Positions 33,860 through 46,940 of a DNA stretch of 64,000 nucleotides are shown here, piece after piece. Numbering within the stretch: the stretch's first letter is position 1; each line of letters begins with the position of its first letter. A program made the translations under genes and the position numbers. Source of the DNA: Plecoglossus altivelis (Eukaryota; Chordata; Actinopteri; Osmeriformes; Plecoglossidae); the NCBI GenBank assembly GCA_036571765.1, contig BROE01000023.1, positions 3,865,490 through 3,929,489 of the forward strand, read 5' to 3'. The notes under the pieces are model-generated. The model saw nothing but the letters and a program-made list of their open reading frames with translations. It had not been told where the DNA came from and did not search any database.

Positions 33860-36800
33860 GAGAGGGAGGCTATCTGATGGTTTTACATGTAAATCTCAAA
33901 GGCAGATGACTAGTAAAAGCGCTGCATCGTCATGTATGTTGAATGAACCATCCTGGATTGATTTCCATCTCATGACTGCAGCAGATGTCCACCACTGTCC
34001 AAGCAGCGATCCGTCACCTCAGGGCATTAAAATGTCAAAAGTTGATGTTTTTCCATCCTTGTGTGCCGTGCCTTCAACCTTGAGCTGTTTGGCATGGCAA
34101 CCATTCAAACACATCCCCTCAGCTCTCAAAATCAACATTTTGTTTATTGAACCCTCATTGTAAGTCATCTCGCTGGCCAACTGTGTGTATCAGGTTCTCA
34201 CAAACGTCAACACATGGACTGGTTTCTTTGCCTCGTTAATATTCTGATTTATCCAGGGGGCTGAAGCACTCCTGACAGGTGAAAATAAACATTCTGATGG
34301 CCCAGAGCACAGGCATATGTAAGGTCAAGGAGGGGTCAGCTCTCCTTTTTTGTCTGGAGTGACGTGATGTATGTTGTCTGACGGTTAGAGTTTTTACAGT
34401 GGTGACGAATAACTGAATAAGACCTCATCTAAAGTGTTTATGCTGTTCGAGCCAGATTCCGTCACAATACCACAAGTGGGAAGATAAGATGAAGAAAAAT
34501 AAGTCGTAACATATGATAATAACAAGCATTCGGAGTTGGAACAGCCGACCAAAAAGCCGGAATGTGTGAACATTCATTCCGAGAATTCATCTCAAAGGAC
34601 TATCCTTAGAGAAGACTATTGTTCAGTGCAACTGCTTCAAAGGAAGAAAAAAATGTACATTTTCAAGGTGTTGCCTCTCATCTTTTACAAAGGCTCCCCT
34701 GCCAGGTCTGGCCACCTTCATTCTCTTTAAGCCAATATTGGAACATTTTGAAACATATGGGAGATATTAATGGCAGAGGATTGGTTTGAATTGACCCATA
34801 GCACTAAGACCCTGTACAGCCGGTGTTGTCCCAGTCTCCCTTTGCCCCCCTCCTTCTCTGTAACACAACACCTCACCACTGTAGAGAGTCTTTGCTGCCT
34901 CGCACACAGACCCCCTGCCTCTTTGGCCTCGCTGCCTCAAACACACAGACGCTCTGCCTCTTGGCCTCGCTGCCTCAAACACACAGACCCCCTGCCTCTT
35001 GGCCTCGCTGCCTCAAACACACAGACGCCCTGCCTCCTGGCCTCGCTACCTCAAACACACAGACCCCCTGCCTCCTGGCCTCGCTGCCTCAAACACACAG
35101 ACGCCCTGCCTCTTGGCCTCGCTGCCTCAAACACACAGACTCTCTGCCTCTTGGCCTCGCTGCCTCACACACACACGGATCTCCTGTTTCCAGGCCTCGG
35201 TTGTCCGCTCCCAGTGATCCGTAACCTGATGGCAGCACGCTAGACTGACCCTAGCATTCGAGCGATCAGAGGGCTTCTCTGAAATGTGTATATCAGTCCT
35301 CACCTCCTATCCCCTCATTGTGCTCCCGAGACCGAGTCAGTAGAGGAGGGGGGGTCTGGAACTGAGAAGACATGAGCAGACGAGAGGGCCTCCTATCCTG
35401 CTCTTGTTCCTATAGCAGTGAAACACTTGATCCTGGGGCGCCCTGGTGGGTAGAGCGTGAACCACGTAGGCCAAGACCTTACCGCAGGAGCCCTGGTTCA
35501 TTTCCAGCGCAAGCCCTTTTCCTTATGGCTTCCTCTTTCTCTCACCCTGCCTTTCCTGTCTCTCTCATCACCATCACTGTCGCCGTCAGAGTAGATAAAA
35601 CATACCAAACAATGGCACCCCCCCAAAAAAATCTAAAGTTAACCTTTGAACCCCTAACAGCAGCAGGGGAAGGGGCTACCGTGCCACCTGGCCCTTCCCA
35701 AAGTGCTTTATCATCTCATCTCGACCTCGCTGGTTCTTCTCAAGGGTACGCAGATAAGATATAAGAGGCTGCGGCTAAGCCCTTCCTGTCTGAAGCGCTC
35801 CAAGTGACCTGCAACTCTATGAACCCTGTACTGTACTTGCATGGCTGCTCCGTGGAGTCGTCGCCATCCAGAGGGCAGAGGCTGCTTCCTCTGGCAGCGG
35901 CCATGCAGTCCTTTCTTAAAGTGGAAGAATGCGGGCTATGTCTGGGGAATGCTCGTGTGACGGAGAGAGACAACGCTCCGTGCTCCAGACTAGGTCTTTT
36001 TGTGTGTGTGTGGGGGGGGGGGATTAGCCTCCCACTTCAGACAAGGTGGTTCAGATGATGGAATTTGCCGGAGAGGTTTTGTAAACACACTTCTGGCGTG
36101 TCCAGATATGAGCATCTCCGGCGCTGGGGCAACACGACCAGACGTGCCCAGACACAGCAGACATGCGGCGTCTGCTGAAGCTTCTGCCATATCTGCAGCC
36201 CACACGTGATCCTCCTGGTGATGGTCTTGACGCTTCCACGCAAACAGAATCCAGGCTTTCTGGATTTGTTACAACCCCACAGCTGTTTGTCAGATAGCTG
36301 TGAACATTCTTCAACTGCGTCTACTGTACTGTCCTACTTTTCAGACTTCTTCAGCGTGCTACGCCGCTGTGTGACTAACGTTCGTAAAGCTTGTCAAGTC
36401 AAAATATGTACATTTTACCAGTTCCAGGGACAAGCATCATCCATGTCTCTGTAGATCCTCGCTTCTCACAGGGATAGACCCAGTGGTCGCGCTTGACGAC
36501 CTGCCAGGCAGGGGAAACCGTAGTGAGGCTAACTCGAATCTTGCTATCCCAGACCTGCATCTCTGATGACCTGCCTTCCGTCAACAAACAAATGATTAGG
36601 AATGTGGCTTCAGCATCCCCGCGGAGTTCCAGGCGGAGCGGAGGAGATCGCCAGCGCGGATAAGAACAGGACATCCAAGAGCACCTCTGTGAGGCAGAGC
36701 GCTGTGGGGCGGCTTGGAACTATCGAACTGCAGCTGTTTGTTTGCCCTCCGCCGCTCCTCTCGCCCTCCACCTCTCACCCCCCCTCCCCCTCACCCTATC

Positions 36801-39800
36801 ACGTCTCATCTTCCTCCTCTCTTGCGGGCTGGTATCTCGTCTCTCTCCCCCACCTCCAGCCTCTCAGGATCTGTCTCTCTATTCTGACTGCACCTCCACC
36901 TCCACATGCACGCTTTCACGCTTGGAACGATGATGATGATGATGATGATGATGATGAATTGTTCAAGTGGGTCGTTGAGACAGTGAGTGTTTTGATGGAG
37001 GAATTCGGGAGGGGGGGAGGGGGGGGTAAGGGGGTGGGGGAGGTTGTGCAGAAGCCGGAGGTGAGGGTGTGGATCCCAAACGCGAGGGAAGGAATCTGCG
37101 GGGCTCCTGGAAGGTCAAGCGTGAGGGGAAAGGTCGAACGAGCGCCAAGGGAGAAGAAGAGCGAGGTTGCGGGGCGGTGCAGAGATAGCTGTGGCTGGGC
37201 CGGGTGGGAGAGGAGGGGAGGGGAACAGAATGAGAAAGGGAGCCCCATCGCTTCAAGGCTGAATGTGATTAGCTGCAGAGAGCCTGCTTATTCAAACCAT
37301 ATGTGGGGAGGACGTGGAGCACTTTAACATGGCTTGGCCCTGGTGCTTGGCCCTGATGCTTGGCCCAGCGAGGGTTTGGAACTAGAAGTCAGGCTCTGTG
37401 GCAATTTAGTAGTGGTAGTTGTAGTAGTGGCAAATGGCACTTGTCTTGTGGGACTGTGTGTGATTGCTGGTGCTTGGTGATTTGTGTAATTGAGTGTGTG
37501 ATTTTGTCGGCGCTGTGGCTGAGCAGTTGGGTACACAAACCGGAGCGATATCGTGATTAAAGGAGTGTTTGGGATTGTACAGTCGCTTCAATCTGATTTG
37601 GCCCTGGGTTAGACCCTCGTCCGTTTAATGGATGATAATGGCGTGGAGGTGGGGGCTCCAACAGCTGAGGGTCTTTTCTTTGGCTTCTGTTCATGGCGTC
37701 AGACCAAGCTTTTGTTGGACGTCGGAAGCGGAGATGGCCCACCTTTGACCCTCGACCTCCAAACCCTTAGAGGCCCGTCGACGCCTCGCAGGATTTTAAC
37801 GAGAGTCTGTAAATCAGCCTTAGCAGGACGCGAGGAGGAGCGGCGGTGGTCGGCCTCGTCTCAAACACGGCAGTTATTCCGGCCATCGCTTTAAAAGGGC
37901 CCGTAAAGTCTCCGACGTGTCCTTCAGCAACGCCAGACTCACCGTCAACGTCGATGGTTCCCCTTGGACCCCCCCCCCCCTCCCCTCTCCTTATCTCAAA
38001 TACATAGAGTTCCAGCCTGTACAAGTCACCGTCAACGTCCTACAGTTTGACGGGTTGATCTGGTGAAAGATGAAAAAAAGCACGCCCAGGCACCTAGACC
38101 AGCTGCTTTGTATTTGTTTTGGTTTAAAAGAGAAATAAAAGCAAATCAAGTAAAGGGTGGAACATTTCACTTGGACTCTAATGGAATGTATACTAGCCAT
38201 CCATTTCTGACAGAGAGGGGAGATAAATGGGCAGAACGCATTAACGTTTTATGACCATATGAGGAAGGCAAAACACAAAAGGGGGTAACTGCTTGTGAAG
38301 AGGGTTGGACGGATGCCTTGCGATGGAAAACAAAAAGTTATAGGAGTGTTTACTCTGCAGTTTGCATCTGGACGCAGGATCCAGTTTTGAAGAAGTCTGT
38401 TGAGTTGTGTAATATAAAGAATATACGTAGGCAGTTGGATTATATCGCTGGGTGAACAGGTTCGGCTCTGTCATTGTCAAAGCCGCCAATTCGTTGTGCC
38501 AAGATCCCATGGACTTTCCCAGAGCTTAATTGTGTGTGTGTGTGTTCGTTGTGTGCGTGCGTGTGTTTATCCAGGGACAGATGTGGCTTCTCTCTTCCTG
38601 CCCAGCCTGGTATTAGATCACCATACCGCTGGATTCATATTGCTCAGTCTAATAACATGCAGCCAGCGCAACAATGAGGCCTCTATCTCTCCTCCTGTGT
38701 TTGTTGTGGGGCAGCGGAAGGCCCCGGGGCCAGAGGAGCATCTGAAGAGCCTCTCCGTCTCCACATGAAACGCACAAGGGCGATTAGCATTCCCTCATTT
38801 CACATTCATTTATTTCCGCCTGCGTCATGTCGTCGGCTCGTATTTCTGCCCTCTGTGATCTCCGTCAAACGGGGGAAAAAAAGCTGAAATTGGATTTCAG
38901 GTCTGGCCGCTTAAACGTCGACACTCGGCGTCGAGTCATTCGAACCCACGTGGTCCTCTTTTCGTGCTTTCCTCGAAAAACGTGCCCCCCCCCTTCACAC
39001 AGATGTGCTCTCCTAAAAAACCCTTTTGATAGGGATGTCACCCCTTCCAATGCCAGGCAGACATCCCTGAGACCAGCATCCCTCGCTGATTGACTAGACC
39101 CTAACAAAGCTAGGAACGCCCCTCGCCAGGTGTGTTGTGAGCATCGCTACCGTGGCGACAGGCGCTGAGACACATCTGCAGTGCAGTGGTGGGGGAGACG
39201 CCTTGCCTCCCCCAGGCATGCTGTTCTGGAGAAGGAGACCCCATTACCTTCCTAGCTGGCCTTCCCTCCTGGGGCCCATTAGCTAATCCCTATGCTGTCA
39301 TTTTACAGGCAAACACTAGAACACGCATATAAACATGCACATCAGCGAGACAGCAGTGCATTACACGCATACGATGCATTCATATATGGATGCAGGCAAG
39401 CACGTAGACAGACATTTACTATTATCCAGACGTCGTCTGGTAAACCCTGGCATGTGTCGGGGTGACAGGTTGATGTTTTGTCCAACTTTTTAAGTCGGTA
39501 ACATTCAGTTAGAAGAATGTTCCAACGTTTCATCAAACTGAACAGTGTTTTAGTGCTTTTCAGTCCCTCCAATTAAGGATTAGCTGGTTCCCTCAATTAT
39601 ATATGAGCCGTTTGCTATGGAAACCTATGTGATGTTATAAGGACAATATTTGTCTGAACAGTTCCACAAAATATGCGGGGGAACACATGTACGTGAGTGG
39701 CTGAAGAAGTGATCATGTGGTGGATGGTGAGCGCTCCCAGGATTAAACTAATTCCATTAGCACGCTGCGCTCTCCCACATATCACTTTGAAGGTTAAGGA

Positions 39801-42800
39801 AATTTAGACCAAACCGAACCTATAAATTACCTCAAGCGCAGAGCAATGACCAACCCAGCTGTGGTGCGTGGAGGGCTGTGTGTGTTCCCGTGCACGTGTC
39901 TGTGGGAGTCTGAACAGGGCAGACTTCCACAGGGCCAGCCTGCCCTACCTCCACATCTCAACAGCAGGGTATACATGTGCTTGCTCACACACCCTACTGT
40001 TTTCACAGTAGCAAACAAGCACCGTATCTACCTTCCTAGAGCAATGGGTGTGTAGTGCCCTCCTTTGGCAATACAAGAGAGGGGGATGACAAAGAGAGGA
40101 AGAGAGGGAGGGAAGGAAGGTAAGAGACTGGTGTTGCTCTTTGCTTTCTCTAAAAGCAAAGGAAAAGATCCAGGCAGACTTGAAGTCCATCGTGGTTCCC
40201 CCCCCCCCCCATATGCAGACGCCTTCCAACATCTCAGGTTGACTCATTTTGGAGCCAAGACAGGCCGTCTCCAACAGACACTGGAGGCCTCTTTAAGACT
40301 GCCTTGTCAGCCATCGGCAGCAAAGACAGAGAACACTCGCTATGTTATTGTATGTAAACGAATCTTGGCTCTATACATTGGATTCCTACTGAAATTCAAC
40401 AGAGGCTCCCTTATGATGGATGGCTGCTAAATATATGGTAATAGTCAAGTATAGACATTACCTGCGGTTATATGTTTTTGGATGTAGACATCAGGCTACT
40501 CGTTTTCCTTGTGTGCCCAACCATTCACATAGAACGTTTCACTTGGGTCTGAATACGATTCGAAACACTGTCCTTTTCTGTTTCGCCAACCTGTGTTTTT
40601 AAACCGCATTTCAAAGCCCAATTATTTATCACCGCCAAGATGGCCGCCACGTTAAAGCAGCTTTGTCAGCTGAAGGTCACTGCCTCCTTTCCTCCCTCCT
40701 CTGTAAGAGGTTTCCAGTTCCTGCAGAAGAGCTCTGGGAAGAGCTTCTACCTCCGAGCTCCACCACAACATCCCCTGCCATGTTGGTCTTGGACATCTTC
40801 TGTCAAACACTGTGAACTGGTTGCCAATGTCAGGTTGCCAGGTTGTACACTGAACACTTAAAGTATCTGTCCGATCCAAAACCGGTGAACCTTGGACAGC
40901 GTCCATTGTAATTAGAATGAGTAATTCACTGTATGAACATTTTATACAAAGCATTTTCTGTGCAGACCAGTAGTCGTTGAAAGGGTTCGTTGTGCAAGTG
41001 AAAAAATGTAATCCGACATTTTGCTAACTTATAAAAGGATACATTTTAAAGCGATTACCGTGATCTTGAGACTGTATTTGGTGTATTTTATTGAGTCATA
41101 CAGTAGCACAGAAAGGGGTTTCAAAGATTCTCTCTGCTCTGTTCACTTATCCAATGAGTGGTGACCCTGTGAAACTCAGTCCACTGCAATTCAAGCATAG
41201 TATTTACAGGAAGCACTTTTACAAACTCATTCAACTGGTGACTGTTTAGAGGAACATCAAAACACCATTTACAGTGTGTGTGTGTGTATGTTATGCCTTG
41301 TTGCACATAGTACAACACGTTGCAGTAAACTGTGCATGGTCACATGGGACTAAACTATATGGGGAAACAAAGTGTTTTGAATTCTTTATGACTTCCTGTG
41401 TGTCTGCCATCTTAACCTTTAAGGAATTTAAATGGCTTTGTGTTTAACCTATGCAGTTCTACTAATGTCAGTATGGATTTTAATGATGGTTGTGGGGTAA
41501 AAATAGAAGGCGCCTGTTCTTTGCCCTGCTTACATCCACCGGTCACCTGACCTTGATATAATGACGTTCTTTCTGTCTTCCAGGTACCAGATCCACACAG
41601 GCCTCCAGCACTCCATCATCCGAGCCAGCCAGGCAAACTGCCTGCCCCTGGAAAATGTGACCCTGCCCCAGAAGCTGAAGCAGGCTGGCTATGCCACCCA
41701 CATGGTGGGCAAGTGGCACCTGGGCTTTTACAAGCGCGGCTGCATGCCCACCCAGCGTGGCTTTGACACCTTCTTTGGCTCCTTGCTTGGCAGCGGAGAC
41801 TATTATAGTCATTATAAATGTGATGGTCCAGGTATGTGTGGGTATGACCTCTACGAAGGGGAGGAGGCGGCCTGGGAACAAGATAGGGGCCTGTACTCAA
41901 CCCTGATGTACACCCAAAAGGCTGTGAATATCTTGGCCAATCACAACCCTAGGAAACCTCTCTTCCTGTATCTTGCCTATCAGGCAGTCCATTCCCCTCT
42001 GCAGGTTCCTACACGCTACCTGGAACGCTACAAGTCTATCCCCAACCCCCACCGCAGGAAGTACGCAGCCATGGTTTCCTGTTTGGACGAGGCCATCCAC
42101 AACCTCACGCTAGCACTGAAACGCCACGGTTTCTACAACAACATGGTCATGGTGTACTCTTCGGACAATGGTGGCCAGCCAATGGCCGGGGGGAGCAACT
42201 GGCCCCTGAGGGGAAGCAAAGCCACGTACTGGGAAGGGGGCATCAGGGCGGTGGGCTTCGTCCACAGCCCCCTGCTCCTGAATAAAGGCACGCGGTGTCG
42301 TGGGCTGGTGCACATCACTGACTGGTTCCCCACCCTGATTGGGCTGGGTGAGGGGACCCTGGACGAGGACCTGAACCTGGATGGGTTTGACGTGTGGGAT
42401 GCCATCAGCGAGGGCCGACCATCCCCGCGCCAGGACATCCTCCACAACATCGACCCCATCTACACCAAGGCCAAGAACGGCTCCTGGAAGGCGGGCTACG
42501 GCCTCTGGAACACGGCCATCCGCGCCGCCCTCCGGGTGGGCCACTGGAAGCTCCTGACAGGGGTTCCCGGCTACAGCGACTGGGTGCCCCCGCAGACGTT
42601 CTCCAATCTGCTGCTGACCAACCGCTGGCACAACGAGCGCGTACGCTGGGACCGGGGCAAGTCCGTCTGGCTGTTTAACATCACGGCCGACCCCTACGAG
42701 CGCGTGGACCTCTCGCTGCGCCACCCGCACATCGTGAAGAAGATGCTGATGCGGCTGGCTCAGTACAACAGGACGGCAGTACCGGTACGCTACCCAGCTA

Positions 42801-42979
42801 AAGACTCCCGCTCCAACCCGCTGTACAACGGTGGGGTGTGGGGGCCCTGGTACAAGGAGGAGCGCAAAGACGAGGAAGACGAGAGAGAGATCAACCTCCT
42901 CACCAACCACCTGGCGAAGACACGACGGAAGAAGAAGGCAAGGAAGCAGAGGAGGAGAGTGGACGACTCGTCTTTATAG
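32487..42979 (+). CDS. arsj: arsj, arylsulfatase J (complete, 2 exons)
   Basis: Formylglycine-dependent sulfatase of the secretory pathway; the physiological substrate of ARSJ is not well defined. Exons 32487-32809 and 41584-42979 join in phase 2 to 572 codons plus TAG, close to human ARSJ. The start is the first ATG, with an in-frame TGA five codons upstream. Residues 7-20 form a hydrophobic signal peptide. Sulfatase landmarks: metal-binding Asp pair in LVDDQGFRDVGYHGS (59-60), CSPSR with the Cys (97) converted to formylglycine, GKWHLG (Lys151, His153), AVHSP (His244), SSDNGG (Asp302/Asn303) and GSK (Lys320). The FFGSLLGSGDYYSHYKCDGP stretch and GYDLYEG favour ARSJ over its paralogue ARSI. 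The C-terminus is a Lys/Arg-rich tail. Sequons occur at NVT (132) and NLT (281). A strong acceptor-like tttcttttcag at 32183 suggests a possible upstream 5' UTR intron. Confidence 0.95.
33248..33273. repeat. poly(C) run, 26 bases
   Basis: Uninterrupted C on the plus strand in the arsj intron; length may be affected by sequencing error. Confidence 0.9.
34900..35190. repeat. 38-bp minisatellite, about 7.5 copies
   Basis: Unit ctgcctcttggcctcgctgc followed by ctcaaacacacagac and a variable junction. The junction alternates between ccccctg and g(c/t)cctg types in the first copies. Confidence 0.95.
35436..35631 (+). mobile_element. tRNA-derived SINE
   Basis: The head begins gggcgccctggtgggtagag and includes an A-box-like tggtgggtagag (35444). 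A B-box-like ggttcatttcc lies at 35495-35505, about 40 bp further on. Pyrimidine-rich body ctctttctctcaccctgcct is followed by an A/T-containing tail with gataaaacata and ending cccccccaaaaaaa. The layout matches a common teleost SINE type. Clear target-site duplications were not seen, so the copy is old or its ends are imprecise. Confidence 0.75.
36928..36957. repeat. (GAT)n microsatellite
   Basis: About ten GAT triplets in the arsj intron. Confidence 0.95.
40617..40702 (+). promoter_or_regulatory. possible nested promoter/start module in arsj intron
   Basis: CCAAT at 40618 is followed 20 bp later by ccaagatggccgcc, a YY1-like sequence with ATG at 40640 in strong Kozak context. It opens MAATLKQLCQLKVTASFPPS, which could resemble a mitochondrial presequence. 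A donor-like gtaagag follows at 40703. If not spliced, the frame continues to 73 residues. No family recognised; it may be chance. Confidence 0.25.
41584..42979 (+). CDS. arsj: arsj exon 2 (most of sulfatase domain)
   Basis: Begins YQIHTGLQHSIIRASQANC after cttccag and runs uninterrupted to VDDSSL and TAG. The large second exon is typical of the ARSI/ARSJ pair. Confidence 0.97.
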
Positions 42980-43589
42980 CGACCGCCTTTTCGTGTCGCC
43001 TGTCGTTTTGTGACGGTGCTTTTTCTCAGGGATTGACACACACACTCTGTCTGACATGACAACTCTGGTTAATGGACTCTCCGGCTCATTTGACAGGTTT
43101 TCTTCAATTCCTCAGTTTTTGCTGTATCGAGACTCACAGAAATTAGGCATATAATTGCCTCAGTAAGGACGAGACCCACTTTGATTGAGCACTACTGTTA
43201 GCCTCAACAACAAAGACCTCAGAAGTGTTAGGGCATTGAAAGAATGTTTTATTTTTTGAAATGAGTTTTTCTGCATGCTTGAACTTGTGACCTCATGATT
43301 GTTCTTAGATTTAGGTATGAAGAAGAAATATAAATAACATTTGCTGACAGCGGCATTATTTTGTCGAAAATGAAAAATCAAAGACTATGGAAAAAATAGT
43401 TTATGAAATTAGCAGTTGATTGCTGTGTTGTAAGATAATATAACCAAATGTAGGATTTATATCCGAACTAGTGAGATAAGATTTACTTTTGTTTTACGAG
43501 CAAAGTTCGTCTGTACTTTTAACTATCTTATCCTCCATAGCCCCTCCTTAGGTCTGGCACCAGTCCAACTTGAATGTAAAACAAACTAA

Positions 43590-43595
43590 AATAAA
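43590..43595 (+). terminator. arsj: candidate arsj poly(A) signal (AATAAA)
   Basis: First canonical hexamer noted after the arsj stop, giving a 3' UTR of about 0.6 kb. It lies just before a long CT array. Confidence 0.45.
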
Positions 43596-43614
43596 AGCCC
43601 CATGACAAAGACCT

Positions 43615-43761
43615 CTCTTTCTCCATCTCTCTTTTTCTCTCCTCTCTCCCTCTCTCTCTGTCTGTCCACCCTCTCTCTCTCTCCCTCTCTCTCCCTCTCT
43701 CTCTCCCTCTCTCTCTCTCCCTCTCTCTGTGTCTGTCCACCCTCTCTCTGTCTGTCCACCC

Positions 43762-43813
<52 letters not shown>

Positions 43814-43834
43814 TCTCTCTGTCTCTCTCTCTCT
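43615..43834. repeat. CT array with ctgtctgtccaccctctctc units
   Basis: Mixed CT microsatellite with three interspersed copies of a gtctgtccacc block. Confidence 0.92.
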
Positions 43835-44877
43835 AGACATTTATTGACAGTTTTATCAGACCCAATTTTCTCATATTTTTGGCTGCAGTCCATGCTTAGG
43901 GAAAGGGACACAGTCTGCCGCACACTTTCTTTGTGCTGGCGCGTGGCTACTTAGTACCTCTTTACTTTAGTGGAAAATACTATAAAGCCAAGCTTCGCCA
44001 GTGGGAACGAGTTAACTCCTTTGATGCCGACCTGAAACGTTTTCGGTTTGTCCGTTTCGGCGCTAAAGCGGCATGGGGCTGGAGCTGCGTTCAAGGGAGG
44101 GAGAGAGAAGGTTATGAGCAGAGGGGGGCCGGGCTGGAGAACAGGTCTCAGACGGGTTAGGGTTTCTTTCATTTGACTCACGTAGCCTTGAGTTCTCCGC
44201 AAACATGCGAACGAACGAGAAAACCCAACATTTGATGACAGAGGTTCAAATCGTTAAACAGAAGAGTTGTTGTTACTTGGTTGTAGTTGCACTTAACAAC
44301 TCAATCCGTCTTTTAATGGAATCAAATGACGGTTAAATGCCCATAAAAAGCCTTCAACGAGACTAATAATAGATTCCAAACAAAATACCCTGGCGTTTAT
44401 ATATGTTTTTGTTGATGAGTGTTACTTTTTATGTGCCTACAACCAGAACGAAGTGTAAGAGATGGAAGCCAAAGTGTTAGTTGTTAGTGCAAGGAAAACT
44501 GTTGCCTGTTCTCATTGGAAAAACCTCCACAACGAATCTTTTACAGCTTAAACGTACACATGATTATACTTTATGCTTTATTATTACTGCCACACAGACA
44601 CTCAACAATAACTGTCACAGCCTATCTATCTGTCTATCTATCTATCTAGTCCTAGTTGCGCAAGCTGTCTGTACAGACAGGCAGCCAGCCAGCTAGCCGG
44701 CGAGGCAGCGGAGGGGAAAACACGCTGGCCTGGGGAGTGAAGTATTTCTTTCCCACCCAGACCACCCTTTCTCTAGAAATCTGCCTGATGCCAAGCCATG
44801 ACCTCAGACCTTCTCCATGTTACCCAGGTCTTCCAGCCAGACTGACATGGAGATGGTTCCCCTGCCTACCGTAACCA

Positions 44878-44908
<31 letters not shown>

Positions 44909-46144
44909 ACACACAACCCCCAGCAGGTGAAGGAGCTAATCATGTTATTTATGCTGAAGTCTCCCTCCATCTCTGGGGTCCAGTGGGATTGAGAACTCAT
45001 GGGAACCAGATTTTACAAGCAGTGCTGTTAGCCATATATGTGCTTGCATGAATCCCGGGGGCCTTTAAGCCTGCTAGACGGATAGGGTGTGATCTCTCTT
45101 TCTCATGAATTTCAAAGGTTAAGCTTTGCTGCTCCAACAAAAAAGCTCCTCTTAAAAGACTGTCTGGACCGGGGGAACGGCGAGGTATGGCTACCATGTG
45201 GCATGGTGCATTGTGGGAGATACCATTCTTGTTTAGCTGCATCCAACTGAATCATTTGGCCCTTGGAAGCAATTTAGTCAGTGAAAGTGTTTCAACCACA
45301 ACTGTCTGGAAAGTCAGGACGTCTTTGAACTGCGGGCAAACAAAAAATCTGTCTTTTGGGAAGAGAGAAACACCAGTGAGGGAACGATCTTTCCCACAAC
45401 CGAGCGCGATGAGACGATACGTGCGGCTTTCTGACTGCTTGGAAACATCGTTCACGCGGAGTAACACGGAAGACTGGATGTGTTGCAGTGTGCGGCAAGA
45501 CGACCTTGATCTGCACCAAGTGCTGCAACAGGCTGGAAAAGTGCGTCCCGTCTCATTCAACGCTCGTGTGAACGGCCGTCCATGTGGTTAGGGTTTCCGC
45601 ATGATCAAGGTGCAAATTAACCGAATTATGTTTAGCCTCGGGGAACCGAGTCACCTTTGCTGCCAAGAAAGACATCTGAACACGATGAGTCAGCGAAAGC
45701 TCTTGGTTTAAACCTCCTCTCCTGATGAGAGGAGAGAGGAGAGATGTTGTCGAAAGGAATGACTCACAGAGACCCATAATCCATTATTGAACAGCCTTGT
45801 GTTGAATGCGACCTAATGCTCCAGAACACATTGCACAAGTCTGCATCCATATCTGGGCAGAAAGTGTAACATTCCATCGAGAAGAGGTAAGGTGGATCTG
45901 AAGGGCTTGGACACCACTAGGAGCTGAACAGCTCACCCTTCACAGTGGTGGACCAGGAAGCCGCACCCAGGAAATGACCTTAGGGTCACAGATTGCTGTG
46001 TCAGGATGCAACATGCTTTGGAGCAGGACACAACCCCCACACACAAGCATATGTCATACCTGGAGGACAGTGTTCTATTACTGCATCCCATGCACAACTA
46101 GATTTCATTTTCGGTTGTGATATTTATGCCTATGAGGTGATTCT

Positions 46145-46146
<2 letters not shown>

Positions 46147-46204
<58 letters not shown>
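46147..46204. repeat. (TG)n, about 29 repeats
   Basis: The longest pure TG tract in the window; continues as interrupted TG/CG. Confidence 0.97.
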
Positions 46205-46210
<6 letters not shown>

Positions 46211-46811
46211 GTGTGCGTGCGCACGTGTGGGTTTGTGTGCATGCGTGTGTGTGTTTGTGTTTGATCTGTGTGCGTTGTGTTTTCTGTCACACCAGTTTGT
46301 GTTTCTGCATGTGTTTCTGATGGACAGATTCTTTTGGCTGGGATTTCTTCCACATCACCAGAGGAACAGACATGGGGATTTCCTGTAATGAGCAATTTCA
46401 CCCGTGCACAACTGGAACTCTTCTTGGCAGTCAGAAGAGAGTTTGCCGCTCTCTCTCCCTTTCTCAGATTTCCTTCCCCACCTTCCTTTTCTCTGCCTCC
46501 TCTTCCTCCTCCATGTTTCTGTCTCTTCCCGACTGGGGATCTTCATGTGGCTGTTGCTTCTTTCTCAACCACCTTCTCCCCATTCCCTCTCACCCGTCCT
46601 TCTCCCTGTCCTCTTGTGTTCATGTTCTGACGTGTGTGTGTACGTGTGTGTCTGTTTTCCAGCTGTTCTGTGGGTTGAACCCGACAACCTCTCCACACCC
46701 CAACGCTCTAGGCCCCTAACCCTCTAATCTTGCACTCAACCAACCCTCCGACCCTCGTCCAAGGGTTAGGGTGAGGGATAGGTCTACAGCATCAACCCTC
46801 TAAACCTCTAC

Positions 46812-46940
46812 CCTCCCAGTCCTCCAGCCAGCCCAGCCCTCCAGTCCTCCAGCCCCCACTCTCCCAGTCCTCCAGCCCCCACTCTCCCAGTCCTCCAGCC
46901 CCCACTCTCCCAGCCCTCCTGCCCCTTCTCTCCCAGCCCT
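46812..46940. repeat. 23-bp minisatellite
   Basis: Unit cctccagcccccactctccc plus agt, about three good copies with degenerate flanks. Confidence 0.9.

Larger units (their letters stand above)
32810..41583 (+). other. arsj: arsj intron (8.8 kb)
   Basis: No arsj exon inside. Contains a run of 26 C (33248-33273), a TG tract (33832-33859), the 38-bp minisatellite (34900-35190), the SINE (35436-35631), (GAT)n (36928-36957), G-rich stretches (37007-37035) and the YY1-like start module at 40617-40702. Confidence 0.8.

Noticed and set aside
36602..37327. 241-codon open frame in the arsj intron
   Set aside because: Composed of CT-rich, GAT and G-rich repeat translations (poly-Asp, poly-Gly). Not a plausible protein.
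37505..37618. Second tRNA/SINE-like pattern (gtggctgagcagttgggta ... ccctgggttagaccc)
   Set aside because: The A-box-like and B-box-like parts are about 90 bp apart, too far for a tRNA head, and no tail is visible.
42110..42910. 266-codon open frame antisense to arsj exon 2
   Set aside because: It mirrors the GC-rich arsj coding sequence, shows no family resemblance and has no splice or promoter context.
45187..45591. 134-codon complex open frame between arsj and camk2d
   Set aside because: Not low-complexity, but no domain, no splice sites and no recognisable homologue. Kept out as unsupported.
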